DNA of 64,000 bases, taken from Alistipes sp. dk3624 (GTDB taxonomy: Bacteria > Bacteroidota > Bacteroidia > Bacteroidales > Rikenellaceae). Under the pieces are notes generated by a model, which did not search any database, was not told the origin of the DNA, and saw only the letters and a list, made by a program, of their open reading frames with translations. The translations under genes and the position numbers were made by a program. The stretch spans positions 1,612,001 to 1,676,000 of the forward strand of contig NZ_CP045651.1 of the NCBI RefSeq assembly GCF_009557455.1, read 5' to 3'. Below, in pieces: positions 28,695 to 38,466 of the stretch (positions are counted from its first letter, which is position 1; the number at the start of each line of letters is the position of its first letter).

Positions 28695-28733
28695 ATTTAG
28701 GCGGGAACCGGCCCCGAAATACCGGATTTTCGT

Positions 28734-28741
28734 TAACTTTG
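28734..28741 (+). promoter_or_regulatory. -7 promoter element before lptF/G
   Basis: TAACTTTG matches TAnnTTTG, 43 bases before the permease start; no clear TTTG is found at the -33 position. Confidence 0.45.
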
Positions 28742-28784
28742 ACCGCAGTTTGAAACGCATAGCAACAGCGCACGAATCACGAAT

Positions 28785-29879
28785 ATGAAATTCCCCGGAA
28801 TCAAAATCATAGACCGTTACATCATCCGCAAGTTCCTGGGGACCTATTTTTTCGCCATTGCGCTGATCATCGTCGTGGTCGTGATCTTCGACGCGGCCGA
28901 AAAGATCGACGACTTCATCGAACTGAAGGCCCCGCTGTCGAAAATCGTCCTTCAGTATTATCTGAATTTCATACCGTTCTTTATCAATCAGTTCAGTGGG
29001 CTGTTCACGTTTATCGCGGTTATTTTCTTCACGTCGAAATTGGCTTATCAGACCGAGATCATCGCGATCTTGTCGGCCGGGATCAGTTTCCGGCGGCTGA
29101 TGTGGCCTTATATCCTCAGCGCCGGGGCGATCACGCTGCTGAGCCTGGTGCTGAACCTGGTGGTGATTCCCGCGGCGAACGGCGAGCGACTGAAGTTCGA
29201 ATTGAACTACATCAAGAATATCAAGGGGGCGAAGTACGATCCGCATATTTACCGGCAGATCGAGCCGGGCACGTTCGCTTATATCCGAGACTATACCGAG
29301 CAGACCCGGACTGCGGCGTTCTTCGTGCTCGAAACTTACGAGAACGGGACGATCGTATCTTCGCTCGAGGCTGCGAATGCGAAGTTCGATCCCGAAACGG
29401 GACGTTGGAGCGCTCCGAAAAGCGTCTACCGGAAATTTGAGGACGACAAGGAGATTTTTAATAACACGCAGGCGCTCGATACGCTTATAAACCTGAATAC
29501 AAGCGAACTGGGGCGTGTGGAAGAACTGGTCAAGACAATGGATATCGTAACGCTCGGCCATTTTATCCAGCAGCAAAGGGCCAAGGGGTCGGATATGATC
29601 GCCCGCTTCGAGGTGGAACGGCACAACCGGTTCGCCTTTCCGGCCTCGACATTTATCCTGACGATCATCGGCGTGTCGCTGTCGTCGCGCAAAGTGCGCG
29701 GAGGAACCGGGCTTCACATCGGCATCGGCATCGTGCTGGCGTTCTCGTTCATCTTGTTCAGCAAGTTCGGCGAAGAGTTTGCTAAGGGCGGATTGCTGCC
29801 GCCCGGAATCGCCGTCTGGATCCCGAACATCATCTATTCGTTCATCGCATTCTACCTTTACAAGAAGGCTCCGAAATAG
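28785..29879 (+). CDS. LptF/LptG-type lipopolysaccharide export permease
   Basis: The 364-aa protein begins MKFPGIKIIDRYIIRKFLGT, the conserved start of YjgP/YjgQ permeases, with three membrane segments in the first 130 residues, a periplasmic jellyroll part (residues 130-270: YDPHIYRQIEPGTFAYIRDY) and three more membrane segments at the end. It works with LptB/C to move LPS from the inner membrane. A perfect 20-bp hairpin terminator follows. Whether it is LptF or LptG cannot be told from sequence alone. Confidence 0.9.
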   Translation: MKFPGIKIIDRYIIRKFLGTYFFAIALIIVVVVIFDAAEKIDDFIELKAPLSKIVLQYYLNFIPFFINQFSGLFTFIAVIFFTSKLAYQTEIIAILSAGISFRRLMWPYILSAGAITLLSLVLNLVVIPAANGERLKFELNYIKNIKGAKYDPHIYRQIEPGTFAYIRDYTEQTRTAAFFVLETYENGTIVSSLEAANAKFDPETGRWSAPKSVYRKFEDDKEIFNNTQALDTLINLNTSELGRVEELVKTMDIVTLGHFIQQQRAKGSDMIARFEVERHNRFAFPASTFILTIIGVSLSSRKVRGGTGLHIGIGIVLAFSFILFSKFGEEFAKGGLLPPGIAVWIPNIIYSFIAFYLYKKAPK

Positions 29880-29905
29880 CGGACTATCCCGAACGGGGGT
29901 ATTGA

Positions 29906-29951
29906 GAAACGAAAGCCTCCGGCACGTATCTGTGCCGGAGGCTTTCGTTTC
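29906..29951. terminator. Bidirectional terminator between lptF/G and aroB
   Basis: A perfect 20-bp stem (29906-29925 with 29932-29951), loop GTATCT, with T-rich flanks, serves the converging permease and aroB genes. Confidence 0.85.
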
Positions 29952-29968
29952 GGGACTTTTCGTCGATA

Positions 29969-31012
29969 TTATTCGGCCGCCGGATCCGGCAGCCGGTCGA
30001 TCTCGTCGAACGTGAACCGGCGGATTTCGCAGTCGCCGATGCCGCGCAGTAAAACGAAGCTGACCGAGTCGGCCTCTTTTTTCTTGTCGTGCTTCAACGC
30101 TTTGACGAGCCGTTTGAAGTCGATCTCCGTACGAATCGGCAGGCCCATCCGTTCGAATACCCGCCGCACGCGGTCGGCTTCGTCCTGCGTCGCGGTTCCC
30201 AAGTGGGCCGACAAGCGGGCGATCATGACCGTGCCGATCGCGACCGCTTCGCCGTGCAGGAATTCGTTGCCGCACTTTTCGATGGCGTGGGCAAACGTAT
30301 GTCCGAGGTTCAGCTTGCGTCGTTCGCCGCTTTCGCGTTCGTCGCGTTCGACGACGTCGGCTTTGACGCGGATGGCCCGCGTGATGGCTTCGTTCAGCAG
30401 CGATTGGTCGTTGCGGAATGCGTCGATCGGATGGTTTTCGAACAGTTCGAACAGGCCCCGGTCGGCGATCAGGCCCGCTTTGATGATCTCGGCCAGCCCG
30501 GCCCGGAACTCGCGGTCGGGCAGCGTTTGCAGCATCGACAGGTCGCACAGTACGAAATCGGGCTGATTGAACGTGCCGACCATATTTTTGTATCCTTCGT
30601 AGTTGACTCCGTTTTTGCCCCCGACGCTGGCGTCCACCTGGGCCAGCAGCGTCGTAGCGACGAATCCGAACCGTAGTCCGCGCATGTAGGTCGACGCGAC
30701 GAACCCGGTGATATCGGTAACGATGCCGCCGCCGATGCCGACGATGAACGTCGTCCGGTCGGCTCCCCGTTCGAGCAATTCGGCGTAGAGTTTGTTGACC
30801 GTCGTCATGGTCTTAATCGTTTCCCCCAGGCCGATCAGACAATAGTCGTACCGGTTGATGATCTCCTTGTAACGGCGGTGTACATTCCCGTCGGTGATGA
30901 TAATAACCCGTTTGCCTTCGGGCAGGTAATTGTCGAGCGAGTTGATCACGTCGCCTACGACCACCTGCGAAGGCTTCCCTTCCCTGCGTTTAACCTCGAT
31001 CACTTGTTTCAT
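29969..31012 (-). CDS. aroB: 3-dehydroquinate synthase
   Basis: ATG 31012 gives 347 aa. GIGGGIVTDITGFVASTYMR is the NAD-binding and catalytic region; DASVGGKNGVNYEGYKNMVG is the typical AroB signature; and LNLGHTFAHAIE carries the metal-binding His. The enzyme makes dehydroquinate from DAHP in the shikimate pathway, supplying aromatic amino acids and menaquinone through chorismate. A longer frame from 31081 lacks family similarity upstream of this start. Confidence 0.94.
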   Translation of the reverse strand: MKQVIEVKRREGKPSQVVVGDVINSLDNYLPEGKRVIIITDGNVHRRYKEIINRYDYCLIGLGETIKTMTTVNKLYAELLERGADRTTFIVGIGGGIVTDITGFVASTYMRGLRFGFVATTLLAQVDASVGGKNGVNYEGYKNMVGTFNQPDFVLCDLSMLQTLPDREFRAGLAEIIKAGLIADRGLFELFENHPIDAFRNDQSLLNEAITRAIRVKADVVERDERESGERRKLNLGHTFAHAIEKCGNEFLHGEAVAIGTVMIARLSAHLGTATQDEADRVRRVFERMGLPIRTEIDFKRLVKALKHDKKKEADSVSFVLLRGIGDCEIRRFTFDEIDRLPDPAAE

Positions 31013-31098
31013 GTTCTGTGGATTTGTCCTGCGCCGCCCCGGCGTTTTCCGCCTGCGGCGTATCTCGGAATTATAATACAAAGATAAATTTTATTTCG

Positions 31099-31106
31099 TA
31101 CCTTTG
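31099..31106 (+). promoter_or_regulatory. -7 promoter element of typA
   Basis: TACCTTTG matches TAnnTTTG and lies 22 bases before the typA start. Confidence 0.45.
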
Positions 31107-31127
31107 CTCCCGACAAAAATCCATTCT

Positions 31128-32927
31128 ATGCAAAATTTACGCAATATTGCGATTATTGCCCACGTCGACCACGGCAAAACCACGCTCGTCGATAAAATGA
31201 TCCTGCAGGGCAACCTTTTCCGTGACAATGAAAAAACCGGCGAACTGATCCTCGATAATAACGACCTCGAACGCGAGCGGGGGATTACGATCCTGTCGAA
31301 GAACGTGTCGGTGAATTATAAGGGAATAAAAATCAACATTATCGATACCCCGGGCCACTCGGATTTCGGCGGCGAGGTGGAGCGGGTGCTGAACATGGCC
31401 GACGGCGTGCTGCTGCTGGTGGACGCTTTCGAAGGGACGATGCCGCAGACGCGCTTCGTGTTGCAGAAGGCGCTGTCGCTCGGTAAAAAGCCGATCGTCG
31501 TGGTTAATAAGGTGGACAAGCCGAACTGCCGTCCCGAAGAGGTGTACGAGCAGGTGTTCGACCTGATGTTCACGCTGAACGCGACCGAAGATCAGCTCGA
31601 TTTCGTGACGATCTACGGTAGTGCGAAACAGGGTTGGATGTCGCACGTATGGAAAGAACGCACCGGGGACATCACCCCGTTGCTCGATGCGATTATCGAC
31701 AACATTCCGGCGCCGCAGCAAAAGGAGGGTACGCCGCAGTTACTGATCACGTCGCTGGAGTATTCGCCTTACGTCGGCCGGATCGCCGTCGGCAAGTTGA
31801 CGCGCGGGACGCTGAAGTCGGGGATGCCGATCACGCTGGCCAAACGCGACGGTAAAACGATGGTCAAGACCCGAATCAAGGATCTGATGGTATTCGACGG
31901 ATTGAGCAAAACCAAAGTCGAGCGGGTCGAATGCGGCGAGATTTGCGCGCTGGTCGGCATCGAAGGGTTCGAGATCGGCGATACGATCTGCGATTTCGAA
32001 AATCCGGAGCCGCTGGAACCGATCGCAATCGACGAACCGACGATGAGCATGTTGTTTACGATCAACGACTCGCCGTTCTTCGGCAAGGAGGGAAAATACG
32101 TGACGTCGCGCCACATCAAGGAGCGTCTCGACCGCGAACTCGAAAAGAACCTGGCGTTGCGCGTGGTGCCGGGCGCTTCGTCCGATAGTTTTATCGTGTA
32201 CGGGCGCGGCGTGCTGCACCTGTCGGTGCTGATCGAAACGATGCGCCGCGAAGGATACGAATTGCAGGTCGGTCAGCCGAAAGTGATTATCAAGGAGATC
32301 GACGGGAAAAAGTGCGAACCGGTCGAAGAACTGACGATCGACATTCCGGAAGCGTATTCGGGCAAGGCGATCGAGCTGGTAACCAAACGCAAAGGGACGC
32401 TGCTCGACATGACTTCGATTTACGACCGCCAGCGGATCGTATTCGAAATTCCGTCGCGCGGAATCATCGGGCTGCGCAGCAACCTGCTGACCGCTACGGC
32501 CGGCGAAGCCGTCATGTCGCATCGGCTGAAAGGGTTCGAACCGTATAAAGGGGATATGGAGATGCGCCAAAACGGTTCGCTGATCGCGATGGAGACCGGT
32601 ACGGCTTATGCCTATGCGATCAACAAGCTACAGGATCGCGGCACGTTTTTCGTATCGCCGCAGGACGAGATTTACGCCGGACAGGTAGTGGGCGAAAGCA
32701 CGCGTCAGGAAGATATCGTAATCAACCTGACCAAGTCGAAAAAACTGACCAATATGCGCGCCAGCGGTTCGGACGACAAGGTGTCGATCGCGCCGCCGGT
32801 GATCTTCTCGCTGGAGGAAGCGCTCGAATACATCAAAGAAGACGAATATGTCGAAGTGACGCCGAAGTCGATCCGGCTGCGCAAGATTGTCCTGAACGAG
32901 ACCGAACGCAAACGTCAGGCGAAATAA
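31128..32927 (+). CDS. typA: Translational GTPase TypA/BipA
   Basis: ATG 31128 gives 599 aa starting [21 protein letters not shown]1 [10 protein letters not shown]3 [14 protein letters not shown] and G4 NKVDKP are intact, followed by EF-G-like domains II, III, V and the BipA-specific C-terminal domain ([20 protein letters not shown]; ending near [12 protein letters not shown]). It binds the 70S A-site region and supports growth at low temperature or under stress and 50S assembly. A strong terminator follows. Confidence 0.95.
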   Translation: MQNLRNIAIIAHVDHGKTTLVDKMILQGNLFRDNEKTGELILDNNDLERERGITILSKNVSVNYKGIKINIIDTPGHSDFGGEVERVLNMADGVLLLVDAFEGTMPQTRFVLQKALSLGKKPIVVVNKVDKPNCRPEEVYEQVFDLMFTLNATEDQLDFVTIYGSAKQGWMSHVWKERTGDITPLLDAIIDNIPAPQQKEGTPQLLITSLEYSPYVGRIAVGKLTRGTLKSGMPITLAKRDGKTMVKTRIKDLMVFDGLSKTKVERVECGEICALVGIEGFEIGDTICDFENPEPLEPIAIDEPTMSMLFTINDSPFFGKEGKYVTSRHIKERLDRELEKNLALRVVPGASSDSFIVYGRGVLHLSVLIETMRREGYELQVGQPKVIIKEIDGKKCEPVEELTIDIPEAYSGKAIELVTKRKGTLLDMTSIYDRQRIVFEIPSRGIIGLRSNLLTATAGEAVMSHRLKGFEPYKGDMEMRQNGSLIAMETGTAYAYAINKLQDRGTFFVSPQDEIYAGQVVGESTRQEDIVINLTKSKKLTNMRASGSDDKVSIAPPVIFSLEEALEYIKEDEYVEVTPKSIRLRKIVLNETERKRQAK

Positions 32928-32945
32928 ACGGTCGAAAACAAGATA

Positions 32946-32978
32946 ACGAAAAGGCGGATCGTCGATCCGCCTTTTCGT
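32946..32978. terminator. Bidirectional terminator after typA
   Basis: A perfect 15-bp stem (32946-32960 with 32964-32978) around a GTC loop with T-rich ends, between converging genes. Confidence 0.82.
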
Positions 32979-32993
32979 ATTTTCGGGAAAGGT

Positions 32994-33902
32994 TTATCCG
33001 AAATAGAGCAGCATGGTGCCAGCCAGTACGACGGCGAGAATCGCCGCTTTCACCTTGATCTGCCGTTCGTGGAACAGGATCGCTCCGACGACGAACGTGA
33101 ATACGACGCCCGACCGGCGGATCGGCGAGAGTACCGACAACAGCGCCTCGGGATCGCTCAACGCATAGAAGTACAAAAAATCCGATACGGTCAGCAGGAA
33201 TCCGGTCAGAAAGATCGTCCACCGCCACTGCAACGGCGTGGTTTGTTTTCGTTTCGGATACCACATCAGCAGCACGATCACGATCATCATCAGCGACTGG
33301 TAGTAACAGGTGTAGGCCTGTATGGCCAGCCGGTCGTAACGGACGATCAGGAATTTGTCCCACAGCGCGCTCGCCGCGCCCAGCAACGTCGAGGCGATCA
33401 GGAAATAGACCCACAGCATTTTTCGGCGCGGCGGTTCGCGGTCGTCCCGGCCGTCGCGTTTGTCGAGGTTCGACAAAACGACCAGCGCCGTCAGCACGAC
33501 GATCACGCCGACCCACTGGCTGAAATTGAGCCGCTCGCCGAAAATCAGGATCGCCCCGAGTACGACGAAAACCGGGCGGCTCGCCTTGACCGACGACGAG
33601 ATCGTCAGCGGCAGGTGCTTGGTCGCAAAGAAACCGAATATCCACGATCCGAGTACGATTGCCGCTTTCAGCAGAATCCCCCAGTGCGCGTCGGCGGATA
33701 CGGGGGGAATGTAGAAGGCGGTGTCCAACAGCGTATCCGGTGAGAAAACGCTCACCAATTGCAACGGCAGGAACAGGGCGGCGCTCAGCAGAATGCTGAG
33801 CGCCAGCACCGGAATAACGGCGTTGTCTTTCAGCGCGCTTTTCTTCGCCACCTCGTCGAGACCGAGAAAAAGCGATGAAAAAAATGCCAGTGTCAGCCAC
33901 AT
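32994..33902 (-). CDS. EamA/DMT-family transporter
   Basis: ATG 33902 gives 302 aa with about ten hydrophobic segments in two EamA-like halves (MWLTLAFFSSLFLGLDEVAK, LPLTISSSVKASRPVFVVLG, GVIVVLTALVVLSNL). Substrate cannot be deduced. A basic loop with RDGRDDREPPRRK separates the halves. The next gene upstream is divergent, so it is monocistronic. Confidence 0.82.
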   Translation of the reverse strand: MWLTLAFFSSLFLGLDEVAKKSALKDNAVIPVLALSILLSAALFLPLQLVSVFSPDTLLDTAFYIPPVSADAHWGILLKAAIVLGSWIFGFFATKHLPLTISSSVKASRPVFVVLGAILIFGERLNFSQWVGVIVVLTALVVLSNLDKRDGRDDREPPRRKMLWVYFLIASTLLGAASALWDKFLIVRYDRLAIQAYTCYYQSLMMIVIVLLMWYPKRKQTTPLQWRWTIFLTGFLLTVSDFLYFYALSDPEALLSVLSPIRRSGVVFTFVVGAILFHERQIKVKAAILAVVLAGTMLLYFG

Positions 33903-34071
33903 AACCGTTTCGTTTGAATTTTTATGCGGCAAAGATAGCTATTCCGTTCGAAAACGGGTGCGAAACGGAGATTCGGGATATAAAAGCTTTCGGCGCGAAT
34001 TGCTTTTTTCCAGGTTTTTTTACCTTTGTATAAAGGTTTTCGGATCGAAGGAATCATAAAATATAGGAATT

Positions 34072-35223
34072 ATGAAAAAAATCCAGTTCTTGTTTATCGC
34101 GGCGTTCGGCGCTTTTTTTGCCTGCACAAGCGGGCAGCATACCGGGACGGCTCCGGCGCTGGTTCAGGTTTCGGCATTCGATACGGTGTTGGACGGCTCG
34201 GACGTGTCGCTCTACACGCTGCGAAACGACAGCGGCATGGTCGTCCAGGTCACCAATTACGGCGCGCGCGTGGTGTCGTTGTGGGTGCCCGATGCGAAAG
34301 GGGATTTCCAGGACGTCGTCTGGGGATACGAGTCGATCCACGACTACCTGGACTCTCCCGACCGGTTTTGCGGCCCGGTGGTCGGCCGTTACGGCAACCG
34401 GATCGGTAAGGGACGGTTTACCCTGGATGGGAAATCGTACCAGTTGACGCTGAACGATGGGGAGAACCACCTGCACGGCGGCGCCGACGGTTTCTGGAAC
34501 AAGGTATGGATCGCGCGGCCGTTCGAGAACGAACAGGGGGAACAGGCCGTCGAAATGAGCTACCGGTCTCCCGACGGCGAAGAGGGGTATCCGGGTAATC
34601 TGTCGATTGCCGTCACTTATACGTTGCAGAAAAACAATGCCTTGAAGATCGAATACCAGGCAATGACCGATGCGCCGACGATCCTCAACCCGACGAGTCA
34701 CAACTATTTCAATCTGCATGGAAACACGGCTTCCAGTACCGATTCGCATGTGCTAACGATCCATGCCGACCGGTTTACGCCGACCGATGCGGGATTGATT
34801 CCGACCGGCGCGCTCGATTCGGTAGCCGGAACGCCGCTTGACTTCCGGGTGGCGCAGCCGATCGGCAGTCGGATCGACGCCGATTTCGAACCGATGAAGC
34901 TGGCTCGCGGATACGATCACAACTGGGTGCTGAACAAACAGGGGAACGAAATGAGCGTGGCCGCCGAAGTGTACGAACCCGCAACGGGGATCGTGATGAA
35001 GGTCGAAACCGATCAGCCCGGCCTGCAGTTTTACAGCGGGAATTTTATGGACGGGACGGAGATCGGCAAACGAGGCGACCGGCATAATTTCCGCACGGGG
35101 ATAGCCCTCGAGACCCAGAATTTTCCCGATGCGCCGAATCACGAGAATTTTCCGTCCGCCGTGTTGCGCCCGGGCGAGACTTATACGCAGACCTGCGTCT
35201 ATGCTTTCAGCGTGAAAAAATAG
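34072..35223 (+). CDS. Aldose 1-epimerase (galactose mutarotase), lipoprotein form
   Basis: The 383-aa protein has a lipobox signal (MKKIQFLFIAAFGAFFACTS; Cys18) and an aldose-1-epimerase domain: VTNYGARVVSLWVPDAKG, GPVVGRYGNRIGKGRFTLDG, LNPTSHNYFNLHG with the catalytic His, and ALETQNFPDAPNHENFPSA with the catalytic Glu. It converts beta- to alpha-hexoses, here probably in the periplasm. A TACCTTTG -7 element lies at 34020-34027. Confidence 0.9.
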   Translation: MKKIQFLFIAAFGAFFACTSGQHTGTAPALVQVSAFDTVLDGSDVSLYTLRNDSGMVVQVTNYGARVVSLWVPDAKGDFQDVVWGYESIHDYLDSPDRFCGPVVGRYGNRIGKGRFTLDGKSYQLTLNDGENHLHGGADGFWNKVWIARPFENEQGEQAVEMSYRSPDGEEGYPGNLSIAVTYTLQKNNALKIEYQAMTDAPTILNPTSHNYFNLHGNTASSTDSHVLTIHADRFTPTDAGLIPTGALDSVAGTPLDFRVAQPIGSRIDADFEPMKLARGYDHNWVLNKQGNEMSVAAEVYEPATGIVMKVETDQPGLQFYSGNFMDGTEIGKRGDRHNFRTGIALETQNFPDAPNHENFPSAVLRPGETYTQTCVYAFSVKK

Positions 35224-35246
35224 ATCCGCCGACGGATTACAATGTC

Positions 35247-35276
35247 GTTCCGGAATCGTCCGGAACGGCTTTTTTG
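35247..35276 (+). terminator. Terminator of the epimerase gene
   Basis: GTTCCGGA (35247-35254) pairs with TCCGGAAC (35259-35266) over an ATCG loop; GGC and a run of six T follow. Confidence 0.85.
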
Positions 35277-35322
35277 TTCTTCGGGGGCGCGGAACTTCGG
35301 GAACGCGAATCGCGCCAAAAGA

Positions 35323-35350
35323 AAACGGGCGCTTCGAAAAGTGCCCGTTT
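35323..35350 (-). terminator. Terminator of rpmE2
   Basis: On the minus strand an 8-bp stem (35350-35343 with 35330-35323) is followed by a T-rich run just downstream of the L31 stop. Confidence 0.65.
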
Positions 35351-35374
35351 CGGTTGTTGAGATCAAAGCGCCTG

Positions 35375-35644
35375 CTATTTGTTGGCGGCTTTTTTATCGT
35401 AATGTTTTTGATAGCGGCTCATAAACTTATCGACGCGTCCTGCGGTGTCAACCAACTTCATCTTACCGGTGTAGAACGGGTGCGACGTGTTGGAAATTTC
35501 CATCTTATACACGGGATAGGTTTCGCCATTCACTTCGATGGTTTCTTTTGTCTGAACGGCGGACCTGCACAAAAACACATGATCATTCGACATATCCTTG
35601 AATGCCACCAAACGATAATTCTCAGGATGAATCCCCTTTTTCAT
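35375..35644 (-). CDS. rpmE2: 50S ribosomal protein L31, type B
   Basis: The 89-aa protein starts MKKGIHPENYRLVAFKDMSN and contains SNTSHPFYTGKMKLVDTAGR, ending in a basic tail. The zinc-binding cysteines of the C+ form are missing (only one Cys, in FLCRSAV), so this is the C-minus type B L31, as is usual in Bacteroidetes. Length is typical. Confidence 0.95.
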   Translation of the reverse strand: MKKGIHPENYRLVAFKDMSNDHVFLCRSAVQTKETIEVNGETYPVYKMEISNTSHPFYTGKMKLVDTAGRVDKFMSRYQKHYDKKAANK

Positions 35645-35822
35645 GATGTTTTTTGTTTAAAAATAGTTAAAAATCAGTAAATTTCTACGATTGAGGATGC
35701 AAAGTTAGTAAATCAATCCGGTTTTCCAAAACAATGCATCCGTTTTTCCCCGAAAAACCGACCGCCGTTCCCGAAATCGCTTCCGAAGACGGCGCATTCG
35801 AAAGCATCGCCGTTGCGATCAA

Positions 35823-36698
35823 CTACTTATAGCTGATGACCAGTACTTTGGAATACTCCCAGAATTTGCTTTTGTCCTTGATGACCAGCGATTCGAACAC
35901 GCCGCTGTCGTTCATCACGAATTCGTACGACCCGGCCGGATGCGAACTGACGAGCGTCGCTTTCTTGTGTCCGATTTTCACGTCGTCGAAATTCCGGATA
36001 TCGACCTGGGTGAAGCTGTCAAGGCTTCTGTTTTCGTTGATCTTCAGTGTTCTGCCGATGAATCCGCTCTTGTAGACGATCTCTTTCGAGAGCAGTTCCT
36101 TTTCCGATCCCACGATGTAATATCCGGTATTCAGGATGTTGTTCTGGGTTTTTACCTCCCCTTCGAGCGAGGTCTTTTCGGCGGTCAGTCCGCTGACCTG
36201 CGTATTGAGTCCCGAAACCTGCTCGGTCAGTTCGGCGACCTGGACGTGCATGTTTTCGAGATTTTGTTTCAGAATTTTGATTTCCTGGTCTTTCGATTCG
36301 ATCTGGGCGTTCAGCTGCGCGATCAGCTTCTCGAAACTGCCGATTTTGACGTTCGCTTTTTTAAGCTGGTCGGCCGACTGTTGCAACCGGGCGATCGTCT
36401 GCCGGTTGGCGATCAGCAGTTGGTTGATCGCTTCGATGTCCTCGTTGATCTGCGTGGTGGTTCCCTTCGGGATTTCGCCTTTGTCGATATTTTCGTTGAT
36501 GATGTTTTCCCGGGATTTGATTGCGTTCAGATTCTCGGTAACGATGCTCAGCGACGAGAAAACTTCGTTGAGTACGGAATCTTTCTGGGCGACGACTACG
36601 GCCAGCGAATCGTTTTGGCTGGTCAGTCGCTCGGTTTTTTGTCCGCCCGTGCAGGACGCGAGCAGCAACAGCGCGAAGAGATATAAAATTTTTTTCAT
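35823..36698 (-). CDS. Coiled-coil lipoprotein
   Basis: The 291-aa protein has a lipobox signal (MKKILYLFALLLLASCTGGQ; Cys16), a long coiled coil from about residue 24 to 190 (LQQSADQLKKANVKIGSFEK, IKILKQNLENMHVQVAELTE) and a beta-rich C-terminal domain of about 100 residues (YYIVGSEKELLSKEIVYKSG). This form is common in Bacteroidales as an envelope lipoprotein. No enzyme motif is seen. Role unknown. Confidence 0.75.
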   Translation of the reverse strand: MKKILYLFALLLLASCTGGQKTERLTSQNDSLAVVVAQKDSVLNEVFSSLSIVTENLNAIKSRENIINENIDKGEIPKGTTTQINEDIEAINQLLIANRQTIARLQQSADQLKKANVKIGSFEKLIAQLNAQIESKDQEIKILKQNLENMHVQVAELTEQVSGLNTQVSGLTAEKTSLEGEVKTQNNILNTGYYIVGSEKELLSKEIVYKSGFIGRTLKINENRSLDSFTQVDIRNFDDVKIGHKKATLVSSHPAGSYEFVMNDSGVFESLVIKDKSKFWEYSKVLVISYK

Positions 36699-36756
36699 TA
36701 CCCTGATGGATTAAGGTTTATTGGTTTTGATGTCGTATCCGGGCGTTACGGCCCGA

Positions 36757-37203
36757 TCAGAAGGTGACTTTGATGCCCAACCCGAAATCGGCGGCGTGGA
36801 ATCCGGTTTTTCCGATCACGTTCAGGTTCGGTTTATAATCCAAAGAGAATGCCAGAGGAATCGAAGCGACTTTGTATTCGAGTCCGACGATCCCGTTGAT
36901 CCCGAACGTGAATTTGCCTTCGTGATGGTCCCACGACCCGATGTTGACGCCGGCGCCGTAATAGAAGTTGAATCCGCTGGCGATTACCGGCACGTTCCGT
37001 TCGTAGAGGGCGTACACGTTGAATCCCTGTGCGAAGTCGAGCATACCTTCGATCGAGTTGACCGGGTCGAAATTGTGCCGTACGGTGATGCCGGAGGCGG
37101 TTACGCCGCCGCGGACGCCGATTGCCCAGTTATAGTTCTGGGCGCTGAGCCCCGTAACGGCGGTCAGCGACAAGATCGTTAGCAGAACAGCTATCTTTTT
37201 CAT
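36757..37203 (-). CDS. Small outer-membrane beta-barrel protein
   Basis: ATG 37203 gives 148 aa with a signal peptide (MKKIAVLLTILSLTAVTGLS-AQ) and alternating hydrophobic strands with Gly and aromatic residues (WAIGVRGGVTASGITVRH, GFNFYYGAGVNIGSWDH, FGINGIVGLEYKV) ending GLGIKVTF, an aromatic C-terminal residue typical of barrels. It fits the PorT/OmpA-like outer membrane protein family. Function unknown. Confidence 0.78.
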   Translation of the reverse strand: MKKIAVLLTILSLTAVTGLSAQNYNWAIGVRGGVTASGITVRHNFDPVNSIEGMLDFAQGFNVYALYERNVPVIASGFNFYYGAGVNIGSWDHHEGKFTFGINGIVGLEYKVASIPLAFSLDYKPNLNVIGKTGFHAADFGLGIKVTF

Positions 37204-37392
37204 AAAACACAGATGAACGGTTAGTACCGGCAAAATTAATAATTTTAGTCATATAATCTCCCGGAAGGGATAAAAAGGAGGTCGCGAGGGACGGGATCGT
37301 GCGGATTGCTTCCGTCTTCCGCTTCCGGGAGGAGCATGGAGACCCGGGAAATCCGCGCGCCCTGTTTCCCGCCCGGCTTGTTTTTCATGCGG

Positions 37393-37989
37393 TTATACGG
37401 TTACGTGCCGGAATTTCGGATCTTTTCGGCAAATGCAGTCCTCCAGGTGATCGTTGATAAACCCCGAAGCCTGCAAGTGGGCGTAACAAATCGTAGTCCC
37501 GAAGAATTTGAATCCTCGTTTTTTCATGTCCTTGCTCATGGCGTCGGATTCGGGAGAAGATGCCGGAATCTCGCTCAACGACCGGAAGGTGTTGACAATC
37601 GGTTTTCTGTCGGGGAAGAACGACAGGGTGTATTCGTAAAAACTGCCGAACTCCTTTTGTATGGCGAGCAGCAGCCTTGCATTGGTGATCGCCGCTTTGA
37701 TTTTCAGACGGTTTCTCACAATGCCGTCGAATCGCATCAGCCGTTCGACGTCTTCATCGGTCATTTGCGCCACCCGCTCGGCATCGAAATCGCAAAAGGC
37801 TTTGCGATACCCCTCGCGCTTCCTGAGAATAGTTATCCAGCTCAATCCGGCTTGGGCGCTCTCCAGCACGAGAAACTCGAACAGCGTCTTGTCGTCGGTC
37901 ACCAATTTTCCCCACTCCCGATCATGGTATTTCACATACAGCTCGTCGGTTCCGCACCAGCCGCAGCGTCCGTTTATGATGTCTTGCAT
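37393..37989 (-). CDS. tag: DNA-3-methyladenine glycosylase I
   Basis: ATG 37989 gives 198 aa (a GTG two codons upstream is possible). The zinc-site start CGWCGTDELYVKYHDREWG, the LFEFLVLESAQAGLSWITIL motif with the catalytic Glu, and a later segment (KKRGFKFFGTTICYAHLQAS) match Tag. It removes 3-methyladenine from alkylated DNA. The ending, with EDCICR and a C-terminal His, fits the family's zinc site. Confidence 0.92.
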   Translation of the reverse strand: MQDIINGRCGWCGTDELYVKYHDREWGKLVTDDKTLFEFLVLESAQAGLSWITILRKREGYRKAFCDFDAERVAQMTDEDVERLMRFDGIVRNRLKIKAAITNARLLLAIQKEFGSFYEYTLSFFPDRKPIVNTFRSLSEIPASSPESDAMSKDMKKRGFKFFGTTICYAHLQASGFINDHLEDCICRKDPKFRHVTV

Positions 37990-38300
37990 AATCACAATGT
38001 TTGAATACGGCGAAGATAGCGGATTCGCAGCGTCGTGCCAAATTTCAACGGACGATTCTGTTAATTTACAAACAACGAATTTTCCTCCCGATCGCCCGGC
38101 TTCGGAGGGTGATCGTCCCCCTGCAAAACTCGGCTCCGGGACACTTGCAGCCTTGCCAGCGCTCCGATATCGGGTGTCGCAAAACCGTTTCCGTTTTTAT
38201 TTGCCGTTTCGTATACTTAGGTAACAGAGTTATGAATCTTTTGGAATTATTGCCGTCGAATCGGCGGGATTCCATTGTAGGGCAGGTATTTGACAGTTAG
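37990..38300. other. Intergenic stretch without a recognised gene
   Basis: Only short frames with poor codon use are present. A small GAATC/GATTC hairpin occurs at 38259-38273. Nothing else is supported. Confidence 0.4.
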
Positions 38301-38466
38301 ACCCGCCGGGAATATGCGGTGCGAATACGGCATTTTTTACGGTTTACCGATACGCACGGACTGAGAGGAAGCCGCGATACATATACTGTCTGGCGGGTAA
38401 CTGGAACACCAACCCGCGAAGCAAGCAAAGTATTCGTCCGATCTGAAAACAAGTCGGACGTTTTTA
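38301..38466 (+). ncRNA. Candidate small structured RNA with terminator
   Basis: ACCCGCC (38301-38307) pairs with GGCGGGT (38392-38398), and inside it GCGG/CCGC (38316-38319 with 38372-38375) and TGCG/CGCA (38320-38323 with 38353-38356) make an interrupted rod. At 38435-38460 a 7-bp stem (CGTCCGA/TCGGACG) is followed by TTTTT, a good plus-strand terminator with no protein gene upstream. The rod is loosely like 6S RNA, but no family motif confirms it, and no clear promoter was found. Confidence 0.35.

Noticed and set aside
27549-30548. A 999-codon frame antisense to tgt and the LptF/G permease
   Set aside because: Long antisense frames are expected opposite GC-rich genes with this codon use. 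It is Arg-rich, has no domain and crosses the strong terminator at 29906-29951.
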